Source: Xanthomonas chitinilytica
GTDB taxonomy: Bacteria; Pseudomonadota; Gammaproteobacteria; Xanthomonadales; Xanthomonadaceae
Reading direction: 5' to 3'
Assembly: GCF_026107455.2 (NCBI RefSeq)
Contig: NZ_JAPCHY010000008.1
Span: 124,001-188,000 of the forward strand
Length of the DNA: 64,000 nt
How positions within the stretch are numbered: the first letter of the stretch is position 1; each line of letters begins with the position of its first letter. Below are positions 1 through 11,429 of the stretch, piece by piece. The notes below the pieces were generated by a model that had not been told where the DNA came from, made no database searches, and saw only the letters and a list, made by a program, of their open reading frames with translations. The position numbers and the translations under genes are program-made.

Positions 1-1203
1 CTTCAACTCGTCGCGCAGCACCACGCGGTCGTCGGCGCTCTGCAGCAGCAGGCCGGAGCCGACCCGCTTGCTGTCGACGAAGCCCGGCGTCGCCGCCGCG
101 ACGGGGATGCGCAGCACGCGCACATTGGCCTTCTTGGTCGCGTAGTCCAGCGCGGCCGGCTCATAGTCCGGGGCGATCAGCACTTCGACGAACTGGCGGT
201 CGAGGATGGTCTTCGCGGTGGCCGCGTCCAGGGTGCGGTTGAAGGCCAGGATGCCGCCGAAGGCGCTGGTCGGGTCGGTGGCGTAGGCCTGTTCGTAGGC
301 GGCACCGACGTCGGCGGCCACCGCCACGCCGCACGGGTTGGCGTGCTTGACGATGACGCAGGCCGGCGCGTCGAACTGGCGCACGCATTCCCACGCCGCA
401 TCGGCGTCGGCGATGTTGTTGTAGCTCAGTTCCTTGCCCTGCAGCTGGGTGAACGTCGCCAGCGAGCCGGGGGCCGGGTGCAGGTCGCGGTAGAACGCGG
501 CCTGCTGGTGCGGGTTCTCGCCGTAGCGCAGGTCCATCACCTTGACGAAGGTGGAGCTCATCTGCGCCGGGAAGGCCTGGCGCGCCGGCACCGTGGTAGC
601 GGTGTCGGTGACCGAGGAGAGGTAGTTGCCGATGGCCGCGTCGTACTGGGCCACGCGGTTGAACGCGGCCACCGACAGTGCGAAGCGCTGCCGCGCCGAC
701 AGTCGGCCGTCGTTGGCGTCCAGTTCGGCCAGCAGTTCGGGGTATTGCGACGGATCGGTCGCCACCGCCACGCGCGCGAAGTTCTTGGCCGCGCTGCGCA
801 GCATCGCCGGGCCGCCGATGTCGATGTTCTCCACCGCCTCGGCCAAGGTGCAGTCGGCGCGCGCGGTCACCGACTCGAACGGGTACAGGTTCAGCACCAG
901 CAGGTCGATCGGGGCGATGCCGTGCTGCGCCATCACCGCGTCGTCGGTGCCGGCACGGCCGAGCAGGCCGCCGTGCACCATCGGGTGCAGGGTCTTGACC
1001 CGGCCGTCCATCATTTCCGGGAAGCCGGTGACATCGGACACGTCCTTGACCGGCAGCCCGGCCTCGCGGATCGCCTTGGCGGTGCCGCCGGTGGACAGCA
1101 GCTCGACGTTGCGGGCGGCCAGGGCGCGGGCCAGGTCGATCAGGCCGGTCTTGTCGGAAACGGACAGCAGGGCCCGACGCACGGGCAGGAAATCAGCGGA
1201 CAT
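1..1203 (-). CDS. purH: Bifunctional AICAR transformylase/IMP cyclohydrolase, C-terminus cut by window edge
   Basis: PurH catalyses the last two steps of IMP synthesis: formylation of AICAR and ring closure. About 401 codons are present and the family is usually near 530 residues, so roughly the last quarter lies outside the window. The N-terminal MGS-like cyclohydrolase domain shows [13 protein letters not shown] and DGRVKTLHP; the transformylase part shows [10 protein letters not shown] and KHANPCG. The start is an ATG at 1203, giving [20 protein letters not shown]. It lies downstream of fis on the same strand, an arrangement common in Xanthomonadaceae. Partial only because of the window boundary. 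Confidence 0.97.
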   Translation of the reverse strand, partial: MSADFLPVRRALLSVSDKTGLIDLARALAARNVELLSTGGTAKAIREAGLPVKDVSDVTGFPEMMDGRVKTLHPMVHGGLLGRAGTDDAVMAQHGIAPIDLLVLNLYPFESVTARADCTLAEAVENIDIGGPAMLRSAAKNFARVAVATDPSQYPELLAELDANDGRLSARQRFALSVAAFNRVAQYDAAIGNYLSSVTDTATTVPARQAFPAQMSSTFVKVMDLRYGENPHQQAAFYRDLHPAPGSLATFTQLQGKELSYNNIADADAAWECVRQFDAPACVIVKHANPCGVAVAADVGAAYEQAYATDPTSAFGGILAFNRTLDAATAKTILDRQFVEVLIAPDYEPAALDYATKKANVRVLRIPVAAATPGFVDSKRVGSGLLLQSADDRVVLRDELK

Positions 1204-1293
1204 GGGGGACAGGTGGGAGCGAAGCGGGCCGATATTGTAGCGGCGCCGTCACATCCGTGGCCGGCCGGGACCGCATCCACGCCCCTCGACGCC

Positions 1294-1362
1294 GCAGGAG
1301 CGAGGTGAGTCGCGATGGAGCCTTGCCCGGGAAAGCGCTGTCGCGACTCAGGTCGCTCCTGC
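1294..1362. repeat. REP-like inverted pair between fis and purH
   Basis: Two facing copies of the GCAGGAGCGA...GTCGCGA palindromic unit lie here (1294-1316 and the inverse at 1341-1362). They have GAGGTGAGT/GACTCAGGT in place of the commoner GACGTCAGT core. This is a diverged member of the repeat family found elsewhere in the window. An RNA copy could fold into a long hairpin between fis and purH. Confidence 0.75.
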
Positions 1363-1383
1363 AGGCTCCTGCAGGGGTGCGGC

Positions 1384-1713
<330 letters not shown>

Positions 1714-1763
1714 CTAGCGCGTGGACCGGATGCCCGCCACGCCGACGGTCGCTGAATCCGGTC

Positions 1764-2651
1764 TCAGCGGAACTCGAAATTGAAGGCGACGGTAGCGGCG
1801 GCCGGCTCGCGCAGGCGGAACGCAATCTGTGCGCTCTGTCGGGGTTCCAGCCGTTGCGACAGGTCGCCGTCCGGGCCCAGATAGTCCTGCGGCAGGAACA
1901 CGCGGCTGCCGATCACGCGGCCGTCGGCATCGGACAGCGACAGCTGCAGCGCCGGCCATGCCTGCGCCCAGCGCGCATCGTTGCGGAAGCTGGCATGCAC
2001 CTGCAGCGCGCCGGGGTGGCCGGGCACCGGGCGTACCTCGCGGCTGAGCATGGTGAAGGCGGCCGGTTCGTGCCACGGCGGCAGCGTGCAGCGCAGCACC
2101 GCGCACAGCGCGCCGACCAGCGGCCGGGTGCTGGCGTCGGCGGCCAATCGCGCGCGGTCGGCCACGGCGATCTGCACCAGCAGCAGCACGCCCAGCCCGG
2201 CCGCCAGCAGCCATTGCCAGCGTGGTGCGCGGGTGGCGGGCACTCGGGCCGTACTGCGCAGGAAGCTGGGGGCGGCGGCGCGGGGAGCGCTGGCCGCCAC
2301 CGCGACCGGCGCCGCGGTTTCGACGGCATCGGCCGTTGCGGTATCGGCAGGGGCGTCGGTTGCGGTTTCCGCCTCGGCATCGGTTGCCGTGGCGTCGTCG
2401 TTGCCGTCGCCGCCATCGGCTGCGGCAAGCGCGTCATCGCCGGTTTCCGGGTCAGCGGCGCCGGCGCCCGTCGCGTCGTCTTCCGTGCCGGTGGGCATCG
2501 GCACGGCATCGACCGGCAACGGTGCCGGTTCGGCCGCGTCGGCCGGTGGTTCCGGTGCCGCGGGCGTTGCCGGTTTGTCGCCGGCATCGTTGCGCGCGCC
2601 GCGCAGGAAGGTGGCGAGCGGGCGGCGCGGCGGTGTGGTTTCTTCGGTCAT
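1764..2651 (-). CDS. DUF3426-type membrane protein
   Basis: A 295-residue protein with a long Ala/Asp/Thr-rich, low-complexity N-terminal half. One transmembrane helix sits near residues 145-165 (WQWLLAAGLGVLLLVQIAVA). A C-terminal periplasmic-type domain follows that resembles DUF3426, with FTMLSREVRPVPGHPGALQV and a FLPQDYLGP motif. Many family members begin with a CxxC zinc ribbon; no such cysteines are visible here, so this copy seems to have lost it or starts later. It is encoded between prmA and fis on the same strand. Function unknown. Confidence 0.75.
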   Translation of the reverse strand: MTEETTPPRRPLATFLRGARNDAGDKPATPAAPEPPADAAEPAPLPVDAVPMPTGTEDDATGAGAADPETGDDALAAADGGDGNDDATATDAEAETATDAPADTATADAVETAAPVAVAASAPRAAAPSFLRSTARVPATRAPRWQWLLAAGLGVLLLVQIAVADRARLAADASTRPLVGALCAVLRCTLPPWHEPAAFTMLSREVRPVPGHPGALQVHASFRNDARWAQAWPALQLSLSDADGRVIGSRVFLPQDYLGPDGDLSQRLEPRQSAQIAFRLREPAAATVAFNFEFR

Positions 2652-2681
2652 GTGCGATCGGGGCCGGAGCGCTGGGGCTAT

Positions 2682-3602
2682 TCAAGCACGGCGTACGCCG
2701 TCGATGCGCATCCAGTCGCCGTCCTGTTCGGTCCGCAGCTGCTCGAACCACGGCGCATAGCGTTCCAGCAGCTCCTGTTCCTGGCCATGCAGGATGCCCG
2801 ACAACGCGATGCGGCCGCCGGCGGCGACACGCGCGGCCAGCACTTCGGCCAGCGCATCCAGCGCCGAGGCCAGGATGTTGGCCACCACCACCGGGTAGGT
2901 GGCGGCCGGTTCGTCCTGCGGCAGGAACACCTGCATCCGCGCCTGCTCGCCGTTGCGCTCGGCGTTGTCGGCGGTGGCCAGCAGCGCCTGCGGGTCGTTG
3001 TCGACGCCGATGGCACTGGCCGCACCCAGTTTCAGCGCAGCCAGGGCGAGGATGCCCGAGCCGCAGCCGAAGTCGAGCAGCGGCTTGCCGGCCAGCTCGC
3101 CGGCGGCGGCCAGCCCGTCCAGCCAGCGCAGGCACAGCGCCGTGGTCGGGTGGGTGCCGGAGCCGAACGCCAGGCCCGGGTCCAGCCGCACCACCGCCGC
3201 GTCCGCGGCCTGCGCCTGGTCGGGCAGCTCGTGGTTCCACGGCACGATCCAGGTGCGCTGGCCGAAACGCATCGGCTGGAACTGGTCCAGCCAGGCGCGC
3301 TCCCAGTCCTCGTCGGCCACTGCGCGGAAGCTGGCGTTGCTCCAGTCCAGCCCGCCGTCGAAGGCTTCCAGCGCTGCCAGCAGCGCCAGCGCGTTGGTCT
3401 CGGCCGGGAACAGCGCGGTCAGCACCAGTGCGTTCCACAGCGGCGTCTCGCCCACGCCCGGCTCCAGGATCGCGCGTTCGTTGCCGGTGTCGGCATCGGC
3501 GTCGAGCAGGGTCACCGCCAGCGCGCCGACGTCCTCCAGCGCGTTCTCGTAACGGGGCTGGGTGGTTTCGGTGCAGCGCAGGGTCAGTTCGAGGAAAGGC
3601 AT
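2682..3602 (-). CDS. prmA: Ribosomal protein L11 methyltransferase
   Basis: PrmA trimethylates lysines and the N terminus of ribosomal protein L11 using S-adenosylmethionine. The 306-residue product has the usual family length. The substrate-linked motif [19 protein letters not shown] precedes SAM motif I ([10 protein letters not shown]), with [11 protein letters not shown] further on. The chosen start is the ATG at 3602 ([10 protein letters not shown]); the reading frame stays open far upstream, but that part runs antisense to the next gene. It is followed at 30 bp by the DUF3426 gene on the same strand. Confidence 0.95.
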   Translation of the reverse strand: MPFLELTLRCTETTQPRYENALEDVGALAVTLLDADADTGNERAILEPGVGETPLWNALVLTALFPAETNALALLAALEAFDGGLDWSNASFRAVADEDWERAWLDQFQPMRFGQRTWIVPWNHELPDQAQAADAAVVRLDPGLAFGSGTHPTTALCLRWLDGLAAAGELAGKPLLDFGCGSGILALAALKLGAASAIGVDNDPQALLATADNAERNGEQARMQVFLPQDEPAATYPVVVANILASALDALAEVLAARVAAGGRIALSGILHGQEQELLERYAPWFEQLRTEQDGDWMRIDGVRRA

Positions 3603-3740
3603 GGACGGCGGGGACAGGAAGAAAGCGGGCATCCTAGACGAGGCGGGCGCGGCGTGCTTGGCCGGCGTCACTGAATGCTGCCGTGGCGCGGGCTTGCTAG
3701 ACTGCGCCACGGCGATTGCCGCTGCGACTCCTGCCGAGCG

Positions 3741-4694
3741 ATGCTTCCTGCCCTGCCACGCAAGACCTGGTTCCTGCTGCTGCCTGCCGCGCTGATGTTG
3801 GTGGCGGTGGGCTACGGCGTGGGCGGTGGTTCGGCCGCCCGCTCCGGGCTCGCCGGTTTCACCACCGCGTCGCCGCCGCCGGTGGCCGCCAGCGCGGCGC
3901 TGCCGGAGGCGATCGCGATCGAGCGGGTGCGCGAGCGTCCGGTGGCGGTCGGCCCGGGCCTGCCGCTGGACCTGCGGGCCGCCTTCGAGGGCGATACCGA
4001 CCTGTACGAATATGCCCGCCAGCTGCGGCTGGCCGGCGAGGCCGGCAATGCCGAGGCGCGCTGGATGGCCAGCCGCGTCTACGACTATTGCGCCGCCTAT
4101 GCGATGGATCCGGCCGGCTATGCGCTGGACAATGGCACGCTGGCGGCGCTGGGGCTGGAAGCCGCGCCGGGGCTGGTGGCGGCGCGCGAGCGGGTGGGCC
4201 ACCGCTGCGCCGGTTTCGTCGCCGCCGACGGGCTGGGCCGGGCGCTGGTGATGAGCCAGCGCAAGCTGGCCGCCGAGGGCGGCAACCTGGCGGCCGAGGC
4301 CTCGCTGCTGGCGCAGGGCGAGCCGCTGCAGGACGACGCGGACTATCGGCGCGGACTGGTCGAGCGGGTGCTGGAATCGCAGGATCCGGAAGCCTTCCTG
4401 GCGCTGTCGCCGGCAATGGGCGCGGCCGCCAGCAGCGACGACGCCTATCAGGGACTGGTGGCCGGCAACCGCTTCGCCGAGCTGGCGTGGCAGATGGCGG
4501 CGTGCGAGCTGGGATTGGCCTGCGGTCCGGACAGCGTGCTGATGAACAGCTACTGCGCCAACGGCGGCATCTGTTCGCAGGACCCCGGCCAGGATTTCAT
4601 TTCCTTTGTGTTTGATGCCGCGGTGCCGCGGCAAGGTGCGGAAAAAATGAACGAATTGGTGAAGCGCCTGCGCGGTGGGCGGGGAGGTCGTTGA
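3741..4694 (+). CDS. Membrane-anchored hypothetical protein with Sel1-like composition
   Basis: A 317-residue protein with an N-terminal hydrophobic segment at about residues 8-28 (uncleaved anchor or signal peptide), followed by a hydrophilic alpha-helical region. Short repeats such as [17 protein letters not shown] and [16 protein letters not shown] recall Sel1/TPR-type helical hairpins. The C-terminal part contains several cysteines ([19 protein letters not shown]) that could form disulfides outside the cytoplasm. The ATG at 3741 is preferred because the frame upstream encodes a basic, cysteine-rich stretch unlike the rest. Its TGA overlaps the next ATG. Function unknown. Confidence 0.7.
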   Translation: MLPALPRKTWFLLLPAALMLVAVGYGVGGGSAARSGLAGFTTASPPPVAASAALPEAIAIERVRERPVAVGPGLPLDLRAAFEGDTDLYEYARQLRLAGEAGNAEARWMASRVYDYCAAYAMDPAGYALDNGTLAALGLEAAPGLVAARERVGHRCAGFVAADGLGRALVMSQRKLAAEGGNLAAEASLLAQGEPLQDDADYRRGLVERVLESQDPEAFLALSPAMGAAASSDDAYQGLVAGNRFAELAWQMAACELGLACGPDSVLMNSYCANGGICSQDPGQDFISFVFDAAVPRQGAEKMNELVKRLRGGRGGR

Positions 4695-5053
4695 TGAACT
4701 ATCGCCGTCTGATCCATGGAGCCAAGTTCTGGTTCTGGGTGGTGTTGTTCGTGGCCTATTCGGCCGGGGCGGTCGGGCTGCTGCTGATCGACACCTACGA
4801 GGACCGCTACCGGCAACTGTCCAAGGTCAAGCTGACCTCGGTGCAGGCCGATGCCGAGCTGCGCCGTGCCGGTGCCAGCCAGGTGGCGGCGGTCTACCGC
4901 GCCCAGAGCGGCATGCCGTTCGCGACCCTGCCGCCGGGCAGCGCCTTCCAGATCGTCTGGCCCGATGGTTCGACCGAGACCGTGGTGGTGGTCGATCCCA
5001 GCTCGCCGGTGGGCACCGAACCGGTGGCCGGCAGCCAGCAGCCGGCCGACTGA
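4694..5053 (+). CDS. Small single-pass membrane protein, unknown function
   Basis: A 119-residue protein with one transmembrane helix at about residues 12-32 ([20 protein letters not shown]) and a soluble tail that begins with a short charged coil ([11 protein letters not shown]). The ATG at 4694 shares its A with the stop codon of the preceding gene (TGATG), so the pair is probably translationally coupled and may work together in the envelope. A TTG lies one codon upstream. No family recognised. Confidence 0.65.
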   Translation: MNYRRLIHGAKFWFWVVLFVAYSAGAVGLLLIDTYEDRYRQLSKVKLTSVQADAELRRAGASQVAAVYRAQSGMPFATLPPGSAFQIVWPDGSTETVVVVDPSSPVGTEPVAGSQQPAD

Positions 5054-5188
5054 CGTTCCAGACGGGATGCGGCCAGGGAAAGGACTCCTGGTCCTGGCGA
5101 GTGTTGCTTCTCTGTCGCGAGGTTTTCCGGGCGGCAACCGGGCGATCGGAGGACGTGCCTTTCCCCGCGGTGGGGAGAGAAGCCAAAG

Positions 5189-5216
5189 AAAAAGGCGGGG
5201 AAAACCCCGCCTTTTT
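5189..5216. terminator. Bidirectional rho-independent terminator
   Basis: A strong hairpin, AAAAGGCGGGG / CCCCGCCTTTT around an AAAA loop, with A-runs on one side and T-runs on the other. It lies between the small membrane gene on plus and accC on minus and can terminate both. Confidence 0.9.
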
Positions 5217-5240
5217 CGTGCCCGTCGTCGGCCGGCCTGC

Positions 5241-6608
<1,368 letters not shown>

Positions 6609-6618
6609 GGAGTGCTCC

Positions 6619-7095
6619 TCAGCCGATCACGAACAGCGGCTGGTCGAATTCGACCGGCTGGCCGTTCTCGCCCAGGATGGCCACGACGGTGCCGGCGACG
6701 TCGGCCTCGATCGGGTTGAACATCTTCATCGCCTCGATGATGGCCAGGGTGTCGCCGGCCTTGACCTGCTGGCCGACGCTGACGAACGGCGGCTTGTCCG
6801 GGGCCGAGGAGGCGTAGAAGGTGCCGACCATCGGCGCGCGCAGCACGTGGCCGTCCGGCAGTGCGTTGCCCGGCTTGGCGGTGCCGCCGGTGGAGGCTTC
6901 GGTGGGCGAGCTCATCGGCATCGCCGGAGCCGCGGCGGCCGGGGCGGCATACACCGGCGCCGGCGCGGGGGCCGCGTAACCGGCGACCGGGGTGCGCGAC
7001 AGGCGTACGGATTCCTCGCCTTCCTTGATCTCGATCTCGGCGAGATTCGATTCTTCCAGCAGGTCGATGAGCTTCTTGATTTTGCGCAGATCCAT
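6619..7095 (-). CDS. accB: Acetyl-CoA carboxylase biotin carboxyl carrier protein
   Basis: AccB carries the biotin that shuttles carboxyl groups between AccC and the carboxyltransferase. The 158-residue protein begins [16 protein letters not shown], has an Ala/Pro-rich flexible linker in the middle, and ends with a biotinyl domain containing the EAMKMF biotinylation motif. The start at 7095 is chosen because it gives the canonical N terminus; the frame is open upstream but encodes only antisense-like sequence. It lies immediately upstream of accC. Confidence 0.97.
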   Translation of the reverse strand: MDLRKIKKLIDLLEESNLAEIEIKEGEESVRLSRTPVAGYAAPAPAPVYAAPAAAAPAMPMSSPTEASTGGTAKPGNALPDGHVLRAPMVGTFYASSAPDKPPFVSVGQQVKAGDTLAIIEAMKMFNPIEADVAGTVVAILGENGQPVEFDQPLFVIG

Positions 7096-7151
7096 CAGGG
7101 GCCTCTTTGGGTTGGGCATCGGGGGCGGTCGGACGGGGCGTCGACCGGAAT

Positions 7152-7550
7152 TCAATGCAGTTCGAAGTGTTCGCGCAGCTGCCGCTCGCGCGCGGCGAGA
7201 TGCCGGTCCAGGCAATCCAGCCGCGCCGCGTTGCGGCCGCTGCCGTCGGAATGGAAGGCGTAGGCCGCTTCGCAGTCGGCATCGCGGAACGCGACCCAGT
7301 GCGCCTGGGCGCGGGTCAGGGCGGTGCGGGCCTCGCGGCAGGCGGCGGCGCTGGCCGGACACGCCGGCGAGGCGAGATCGTCCAGCGCGCGCTGGTACAG
7401 CGCCTGCAGCCGCGCCTGCGCCTGCTCGAGCGCGCGCGACTGGCACAGGTCGCTTTCCATGGTGGACAGCGGCGGCTGGCAATCCACCGGATCGGCAATG
7501 GCCGGCAGGGCCGTGGCGGCCAGCGCCAGGGCGGCGAGGGAGCGGATCAT
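7152..7550 (-). CDS. Secreted LprI/DUF1311-family protein
   Basis: A 132-residue protein with a Sec signal peptide ([19 protein letters not shown]) and a mature domain typical of the LprI (DUF1311) family. It has paired cysteines ([33 protein letters not shown]) and the family's tryptophan-containing W.AFRDADC stretch. Some relatives inhibit host lysozyme; the role here is unproven. Its ATG overlaps the aroQ stop (ATGA), and accB follows 57 bp downstream, so it is inserted in the aroQ-accBC operon. Confidence 0.8.
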   Translation of the reverse strand: MIRSLAALALAATALPAIADPVDCQPPLSTMESDLCQSRALEQAQARLQALYQRALDDLASPACPASAAACREARTALTRAQAHWVAFRDADCEAAYAFHSDGSGRNAARLDCLDRHLAARERQLREHFELH

Positions 7551-7996
7551 GCGGCGTCGGCTTCCAGCCGGGCCAGTGCGGCATCCAGCGCGTAGCGGTA
7601 GCTGTCGGCGCCGAAGCCGCAGACCACGCCGACCGCCTTGTCGCTGAAATAGCTGTGCTGGCGGAACGGTTCGCGGGCGTGCGGATTGGACAGGTGGATC
7701 TCGATGAACGGGATCGCCACGGCGGCCAGCGCGTCGCGCAGCGCCACCGAGGTGTGGGTGAAAGCGGCCGGATTGATCAGGATGAAGGCGGTGCCATCCG
7801 CGCGCGCGGCCTGGATGCGCTCCACCAGCACGTGCTCGGCGTTGGACTGCAGCGCTTCCACGGCGTGGCCGGCGGCGGCGGCCTGCGCCTGCAGGTCGGC
7901 GTCGATCTGCGCCAGCGTCGCGCGTCCGTAGACGTCCGGTTCGCGGGTGCCGAGCAGATTGAGATTGGGGCCGTGCAGGACCAGCAGCTTTGCCAT
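7547..7996 (-). CDS. aroQ: Type II 3-dehydroquinate dehydratase
   Basis: AroQ dehydrates 3-dehydroquinate to 3-dehydroshikimate, the third step of the shikimate pathway. The 149-residue length is normal for type II enzymes. The N-terminal [14 protein letters not shown] with the catalytic loop tyrosine downstream (DVYG), [15 protein letters not shown], and [14 protein letters not shown] are all present. It is the first gene of the operon that continues into the LprI-like gene, accB and accC. Confidence 0.97.
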   Translation of the reverse strand: MAKLLVLHGPNLNLLGTREPDVYGRATLAQIDADLQAQAAAAGHAVEALQSNAEHVLVERIQAARADGTAFILINPAAFTHTSVALRDALAAVAIPFIEIHLSNPHAREPFRQHSYFSDKAVGVVCGFGADSYRYALDAALARLEADAA

Positions 7997-8131
7997 GTGC
8001 AGCAGGGTTGGCAGGAAAGGGCGGCAGTCTGATGGAAGCTGGCAATACTGTCCAGTTCGGCGAAGTTGGCGTTGTTTTAAACGTTCGTTTGATTCTGGTG
8101 GGCGATCGTGCCGATCCGCTGCCGGCGCCGA

Positions 8132-8689
8132 TCAGGGCGGCAACGTCGCCCAGCCGTCGATCTCGCCGCGGCTGAACGGTCCCAGCTTCTGGCGCACGAT
8201 GCGGCCGTCGGCGCCGACCAGCACGCTGTAGGGCAGCAGGCCCTGGACGTTGCCCAGGCGCACGCTGGCATCGGTAGGGCCGGGGGTGTCGAGCACGATC
8301 GGGTAGTCGACCGGCACCTGCGCCAGGAAGTCGCGCACCGCCTCGGGGGTATCCAGCGCCAGGCCCACGACCTGCGTGCCGTCGTTGCCCTGGTCGCGGG
8401 CGTAGCGCGCCAGTTCCGGCATTTCCTCCACGCACGGGCCGCACCAGCTGGCCCAGACGTTGATCAGCAGCGGACGCCCGCCGAACCGGGCGAAGTCGAC
8501 CGGGGTGCCGTCCGGGTCGGGCAAGCGCAGTGGCGGCAGCGGTTCCCCGGGTCGTGCCGCGGGCACGCCCGGTGCCGCGGCGGCGGGCGGCGGCGCCGGT
8601 GCCGGCCGGAACAGCAGCAGGCCGGCGCCCAGCCCCAGCGCCGCGGCCAGGCCGGTCACCAGCAGCAACGGGCGCGAGGGTCCCGGCAT
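8132..8689 (-). CDS. TlpA-like membrane-anchored thioredoxin
   Basis: A 185-residue periplasmic thioredoxin-fold protein of the TlpA/ResA type. An N-terminal hydrophobic anchor (residues about 8-27) and a Pro/Ala-rich linker are followed by the thioredoxin domain with the active site WCGPC (Cys83 and Cys86) and a cis-proline region near LGNVQGLLPYS. Its ATG overlaps the dsbD stop (ATGA). This suggests it takes electrons from DsbD for periplasmic disulfide reduction, for example in cytochrome c maturation. The exact client is not shown by the sequence. Confidence 0.88.
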   Translation of the reverse strand: MPGPSRPLLLVTGLAAALGLGAGLLLFRPAPAPPPAAAAPGVPAARPGEPLPPLRLPDPDGTPVDFARFGGRPLLINVWASWCGPCVEEMPELARYARDQGNDGTQVVGLALDTPEAVRDFLAQVPVDYPIVLDTPGPTDASVRLGNVQGLLPYSVLVGADGRIVRQKLGPFSRGEIDGWATLPP

Positions 8690-10992
8690 CAGTGCGCCGC
8701 GCGCAGCAGCGCGTCCTCGACGATGGCCTGGGTCAGCACCGTCGGCAGTACCGCCGGCGGCGCGCCGGGGCCGTAGACCACGTACAGCGGCACGCCCACC
8801 GCCTTGTGCTCTTCCAGGAAGGCGCTGATCTGCGGGTCGACGTTGGTCCAGTCGCCGCGCATGTACACCGCGTCCACGCGCCTGATGACGTCGCCGAAGG
8901 CGGCGCTGTGCAGCACGTTGCGTTCGTTGGCCTTGCAGGTGACGCACCAGTCGGCGGTCATGTTGACGAACACCACGCGATCGTCGGCGCGCAGGCGGTC
9001 CAGCATCTGCGGCGAATAGGCCACGGCGCCGCTGGTGTCGGTCGTGGCCGCCGGCGTCGGCGTGGCCAGCCGGGTCACGCCCCAGACCGGAACCAGCGCC
9101 AGCACCACCATCAGCGCGGCCAGCAGCATGCCCGGCCGGTGGCTGCGCCAGCGGTGGCGTTCGAACCACCACAGGCCCAGCGCCAGCAGCGTGGCGCCGA
9201 CCAGCAGCATCGCCACCGCGTCCACCCCGCGTTGCTTGCCCAGCACCCACAGCAGCCAGATCGCGGTCAGGTACATCGGGAACGCCAGCACCTGCTTGAG
9301 CGTCTCCATCCACGGCCCCGGCCTGGGCAGCCGCCGCGCCAGCGTCGGCAGCAAGCCGATCAGCAGGAACGGCAGCGCCAGGCCCAGGCCCAGGGTCAGG
9401 AACACCAGCAGCGCCAGCAGCGGCGGGGCGGTGAACGCGTAGGCCAGCGCCGGGCCCATGAACGGCGCGATGCACGGGCTGGCGACCACGCAGGCGAGCA
9501 CGCCGGTGAAGAAGTCGCCGACCGGGCCATGGCGGCTGGCCAGCGACTGCCCGACCCCGCCCAGGTTGCCGCCCAGGGTGAACACCCCGGACAGGCTCAG
9601 GCCCACCGCGAACATCAGGTACACCAGCGCGGCGATGAACCACGGCTGCTGCAGCTGGAAACCCCAGCCGGCGGCCTGGCCGGCGGCGCGCAGCGCGATC
9701 ACCAGCGTGCCGATGGCGGCGAAGGCCAGCAGCACGCCGAGCGTGTACCACAGCGCATGGCTGCGGGCGCGCTGCCGGCTTTCGCCGCTCTGCGCCAGCC
9801 CCAGCACCTTCAGCGACAGGATCGGCAGCACGCACGGCATCAGGTTGAGTACCAGTCCGCCCATCAGCGCCAGCAGCAGCACCAGCGGCAGCCCGGGGCC
9901 GGTCGCGGCCGCCGGCGGCCGGGTACGGTTGGCGTTGCCGGGCGAGGCATCGGGTGGGACGGGGGCATCGCTGCGGGTCACCAGCGGTTGCGGCGCCGGC
10001 GGCGGCAGGGCCGGCGGCGCGTCGTTGCCGCGCCTGGCGCTGGGCAGCGGCGGGATCACCAGCGAAGCGACGGTGGCCTCGTCGGTCGGCGACACCTTGC
10101 CCGCCGGCAGCGACAGCTTCACCCGCCGGGTCATCGGCGGGTAGCAGATGCCGTCGGTCTGGCAGCCCTGGAAGGTGGCCACCAGGGTCGCCGGGGTGGC
10201 GTCGCCGTGCTCGCGCCGCAGCGGCACCGGCACCTCGACCTGGTCGAAGTACACCACCACGTCGCCGAAGTGCTCGTCGCGGTGCGAGCGGCCGGCCGGC
10301 CATTGCGGCTTGCCGGTACGTACCCCGGCAGCGCCTTCCAGCGACAGCGAGGTGCGGTCGCGGTACAGGTAGTAGCCCGGCGCCGGGGTGAAGCGCAGCA
10401 GCAGGGTGTTGCCGTCGTCGACGATGGCCTCGAAGCCGAAGGCCTGTTCCGAGGGCAGCGGCAGCGCCTGGCTGGCGGCCATGCCGGGCAGGCGCAGGCC
10501 GCCGCCGCCCGGCAGTGCCGGGGCCGCCGTGGGTGGGGCCAGCGCGGCGGCACCGGCGGCCGCAGGGGGCAGCTTGACCTGCACGGTGCGCTTCTGCGGC
10601 GGGTAGCACACCCCGGCATCGGCGCAGCCCTGGTAGCGCACTTCCAGCATCAGCGTGTCCACGCCCGCGGCGGCGGTGCCGGGCAGGGTGGCGGCCAGCT
10701 GGCCGTGGTAGGTCTCCACGTCGCCGAAGAACTCGTCGTGCTTCTTCTCGCCATCCGGCATCTGCAGGGGGCCGGCGGCGAAGCCCTGGCCGGTGGCGAC
10801 GCTGGTGCGGTGGCGGTAGAGGTAGTAGCCGGGGGCGATGCCCCAGCGCAGCTCGATGCGGTCGCGGGCGGGGGCCTGCACCTCCAGCACGAAGGCCTGG
10901 TCGACCGGCAGCAGGTCCTTCTCGCTCAGGGCCAGCGCCGGCAGGGCGGTCGCTCCGGCCAGGCACAGCGCGGCGATACGACGGAACAGCAT
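8689..10992 (-). CDS. dsbD: Thiol:disulfide interchange protein DsbD with duplicated N-terminal domain
   Basis: DsbD moves electrons from cytoplasmic thioredoxin to periplasmic substrates. From the ATG at 10992 the protein has a signal peptide and 767 residues, against about 565 in Escherichia coli. Two copies of the N-terminal DsbD-alpha domain are visible, each with a cysteine pair (YQGCADAGVCYPP and FQGCQTDGICYPP). An eight-helix membrane domain follows with NLMPCVLPILSLK and VVASPCIAPFMG, then a C-terminal thioredoxin domain with WCVTCK. The extra length is explained by the domain duplication. A TlpA-like gene is translationally coupled downstream. Confidence 0.94.
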   Translation of the reverse strand: MLFRRIAALCLAGATALPALALSEKDLLPVDQAFVLEVQAPARDRIELRWGIAPGYYLYRHRTSVATGQGFAAGPLQMPDGEKKHDEFFGDVETYHGQLAATLPGTAAAGVDTLMLEVRYQGCADAGVCYPPQKRTVQVKLPPAAAGAAALAPPTAAPALPGGGGLRLPGMAASQALPLPSEQAFGFEAIVDDGNTLLLRFTPAPGYYLYRDRTSLSLEGAAGVRTGKPQWPAGRSHRDEHFGDVVVYFDQVEVPVPLRREHGDATPATLVATFQGCQTDGICYPPMTRRVKLSLPAGKVSPTDEATVASLVIPPLPSARRGNDAPPALPPPAPQPLVTRSDAPVPPDASPGNANRTRPPAAATGPGLPLVLLLALMGGLVLNLMPCVLPILSLKVLGLAQSGESRQRARSHALWYTLGVLLAFAAIGTLVIALRAAGQAAGWGFQLQQPWFIAALVYLMFAVGLSLSGVFTLGGNLGGVGQSLASRHGPVGDFFTGVLACVVASPCIAPFMGPALAYAFTAPPLLALLVFLTLGLGLALPFLLIGLLPTLARRLPRPGPWMETLKQVLAFPMYLTAIWLLWVLGKQRGVDAVAMLLVGATLLALGLWWFERHRWRSHRPGMLLAALMVVLALVPVWGVTRLATPTPAATTDTSGAVAYSPQMLDRLRADDRVVFVNMTADWCVTCKANERNVLHSAAFGDVIRRVDAVYMRGDWTNVDPQISAFLEEHKAVGVPLYVVYGPGAPPAVLPTVLTQAIVEDALLRAAH

Positions 10993-10999
10993 CTTCAAA

Positions 11000-11332
11000 T
11001 CAGGTTTCCTCGCGGGTTTCTTTCCGGATCCAGTCCAGGTAGGCGGGCAATCCGGCGTCGGCTTCGACCGCGACAAGCTCCGGCAGTTCATACGGATGCA
11101 GCGCCTGCACCCGCGCGATGGCGGCCGGCAGGCGATCGGCGGTGGTCTTGATCAGCAGCTGGATCTCGCTGTCCTCGGCCACCGCGCCCTGCCAGCGGTA
11201 GGTGGAATGCGCTTCCGGCAGCCGGGTGACGCAGGCGGCCAGGCGCTCGTGCACCAGCGCATGGGCGATCGTCCGGGCGCTGTCCGCATCCGGGCAGGTG
11301 GTGAACAGCAGGTGGACCGCGTTGTCGGGCAT
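11000..11332 (-). CDS. cutA: CutA divalent-cation tolerance protein
   Basis: CutA1 is a small trimeric ferredoxin-fold protein linked to divalent metal tolerance; its biochemical role is still unsettled. The 110-residue product carries the family features: LFTTCPDADSARTIAHALV near the N terminus, ERLAACV, Y(R)WQG, and the LHPYELPELVAV stretch. It sits 7 bp upstream of dsbD on the same strand, an arrangement common in proteobacteria. Confidence 0.95.
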   Translation of the reverse strand: MPDNAVHLLFTTCPDADSARTIAHALVHERLAACVTRLPEAHSTYRWQGAVAEDSEIQLLIKTTADRLPAAIARVQALHPYELPELVAVEADAGLPAYLDWIRKETREET

Positions 11333-11429
11333 GAGGCCCGCGAGTATAGGGCCTGCGCCGGCGGCGTCCGGACCGGCCGGGTCCGCCGGAGAAGGCGGGA
11401 CCGGCCGAGGCCGGCCCCGCGCGGAGGCT

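Noticed and set aside
8132..10966. A 944-codon frame that seems to join dsbD and the TlpA-like gene
   Set aside because: Only its last 185 codons are real; the rest is an out-of-phase read of dsbD, which has its own frame and motifs.
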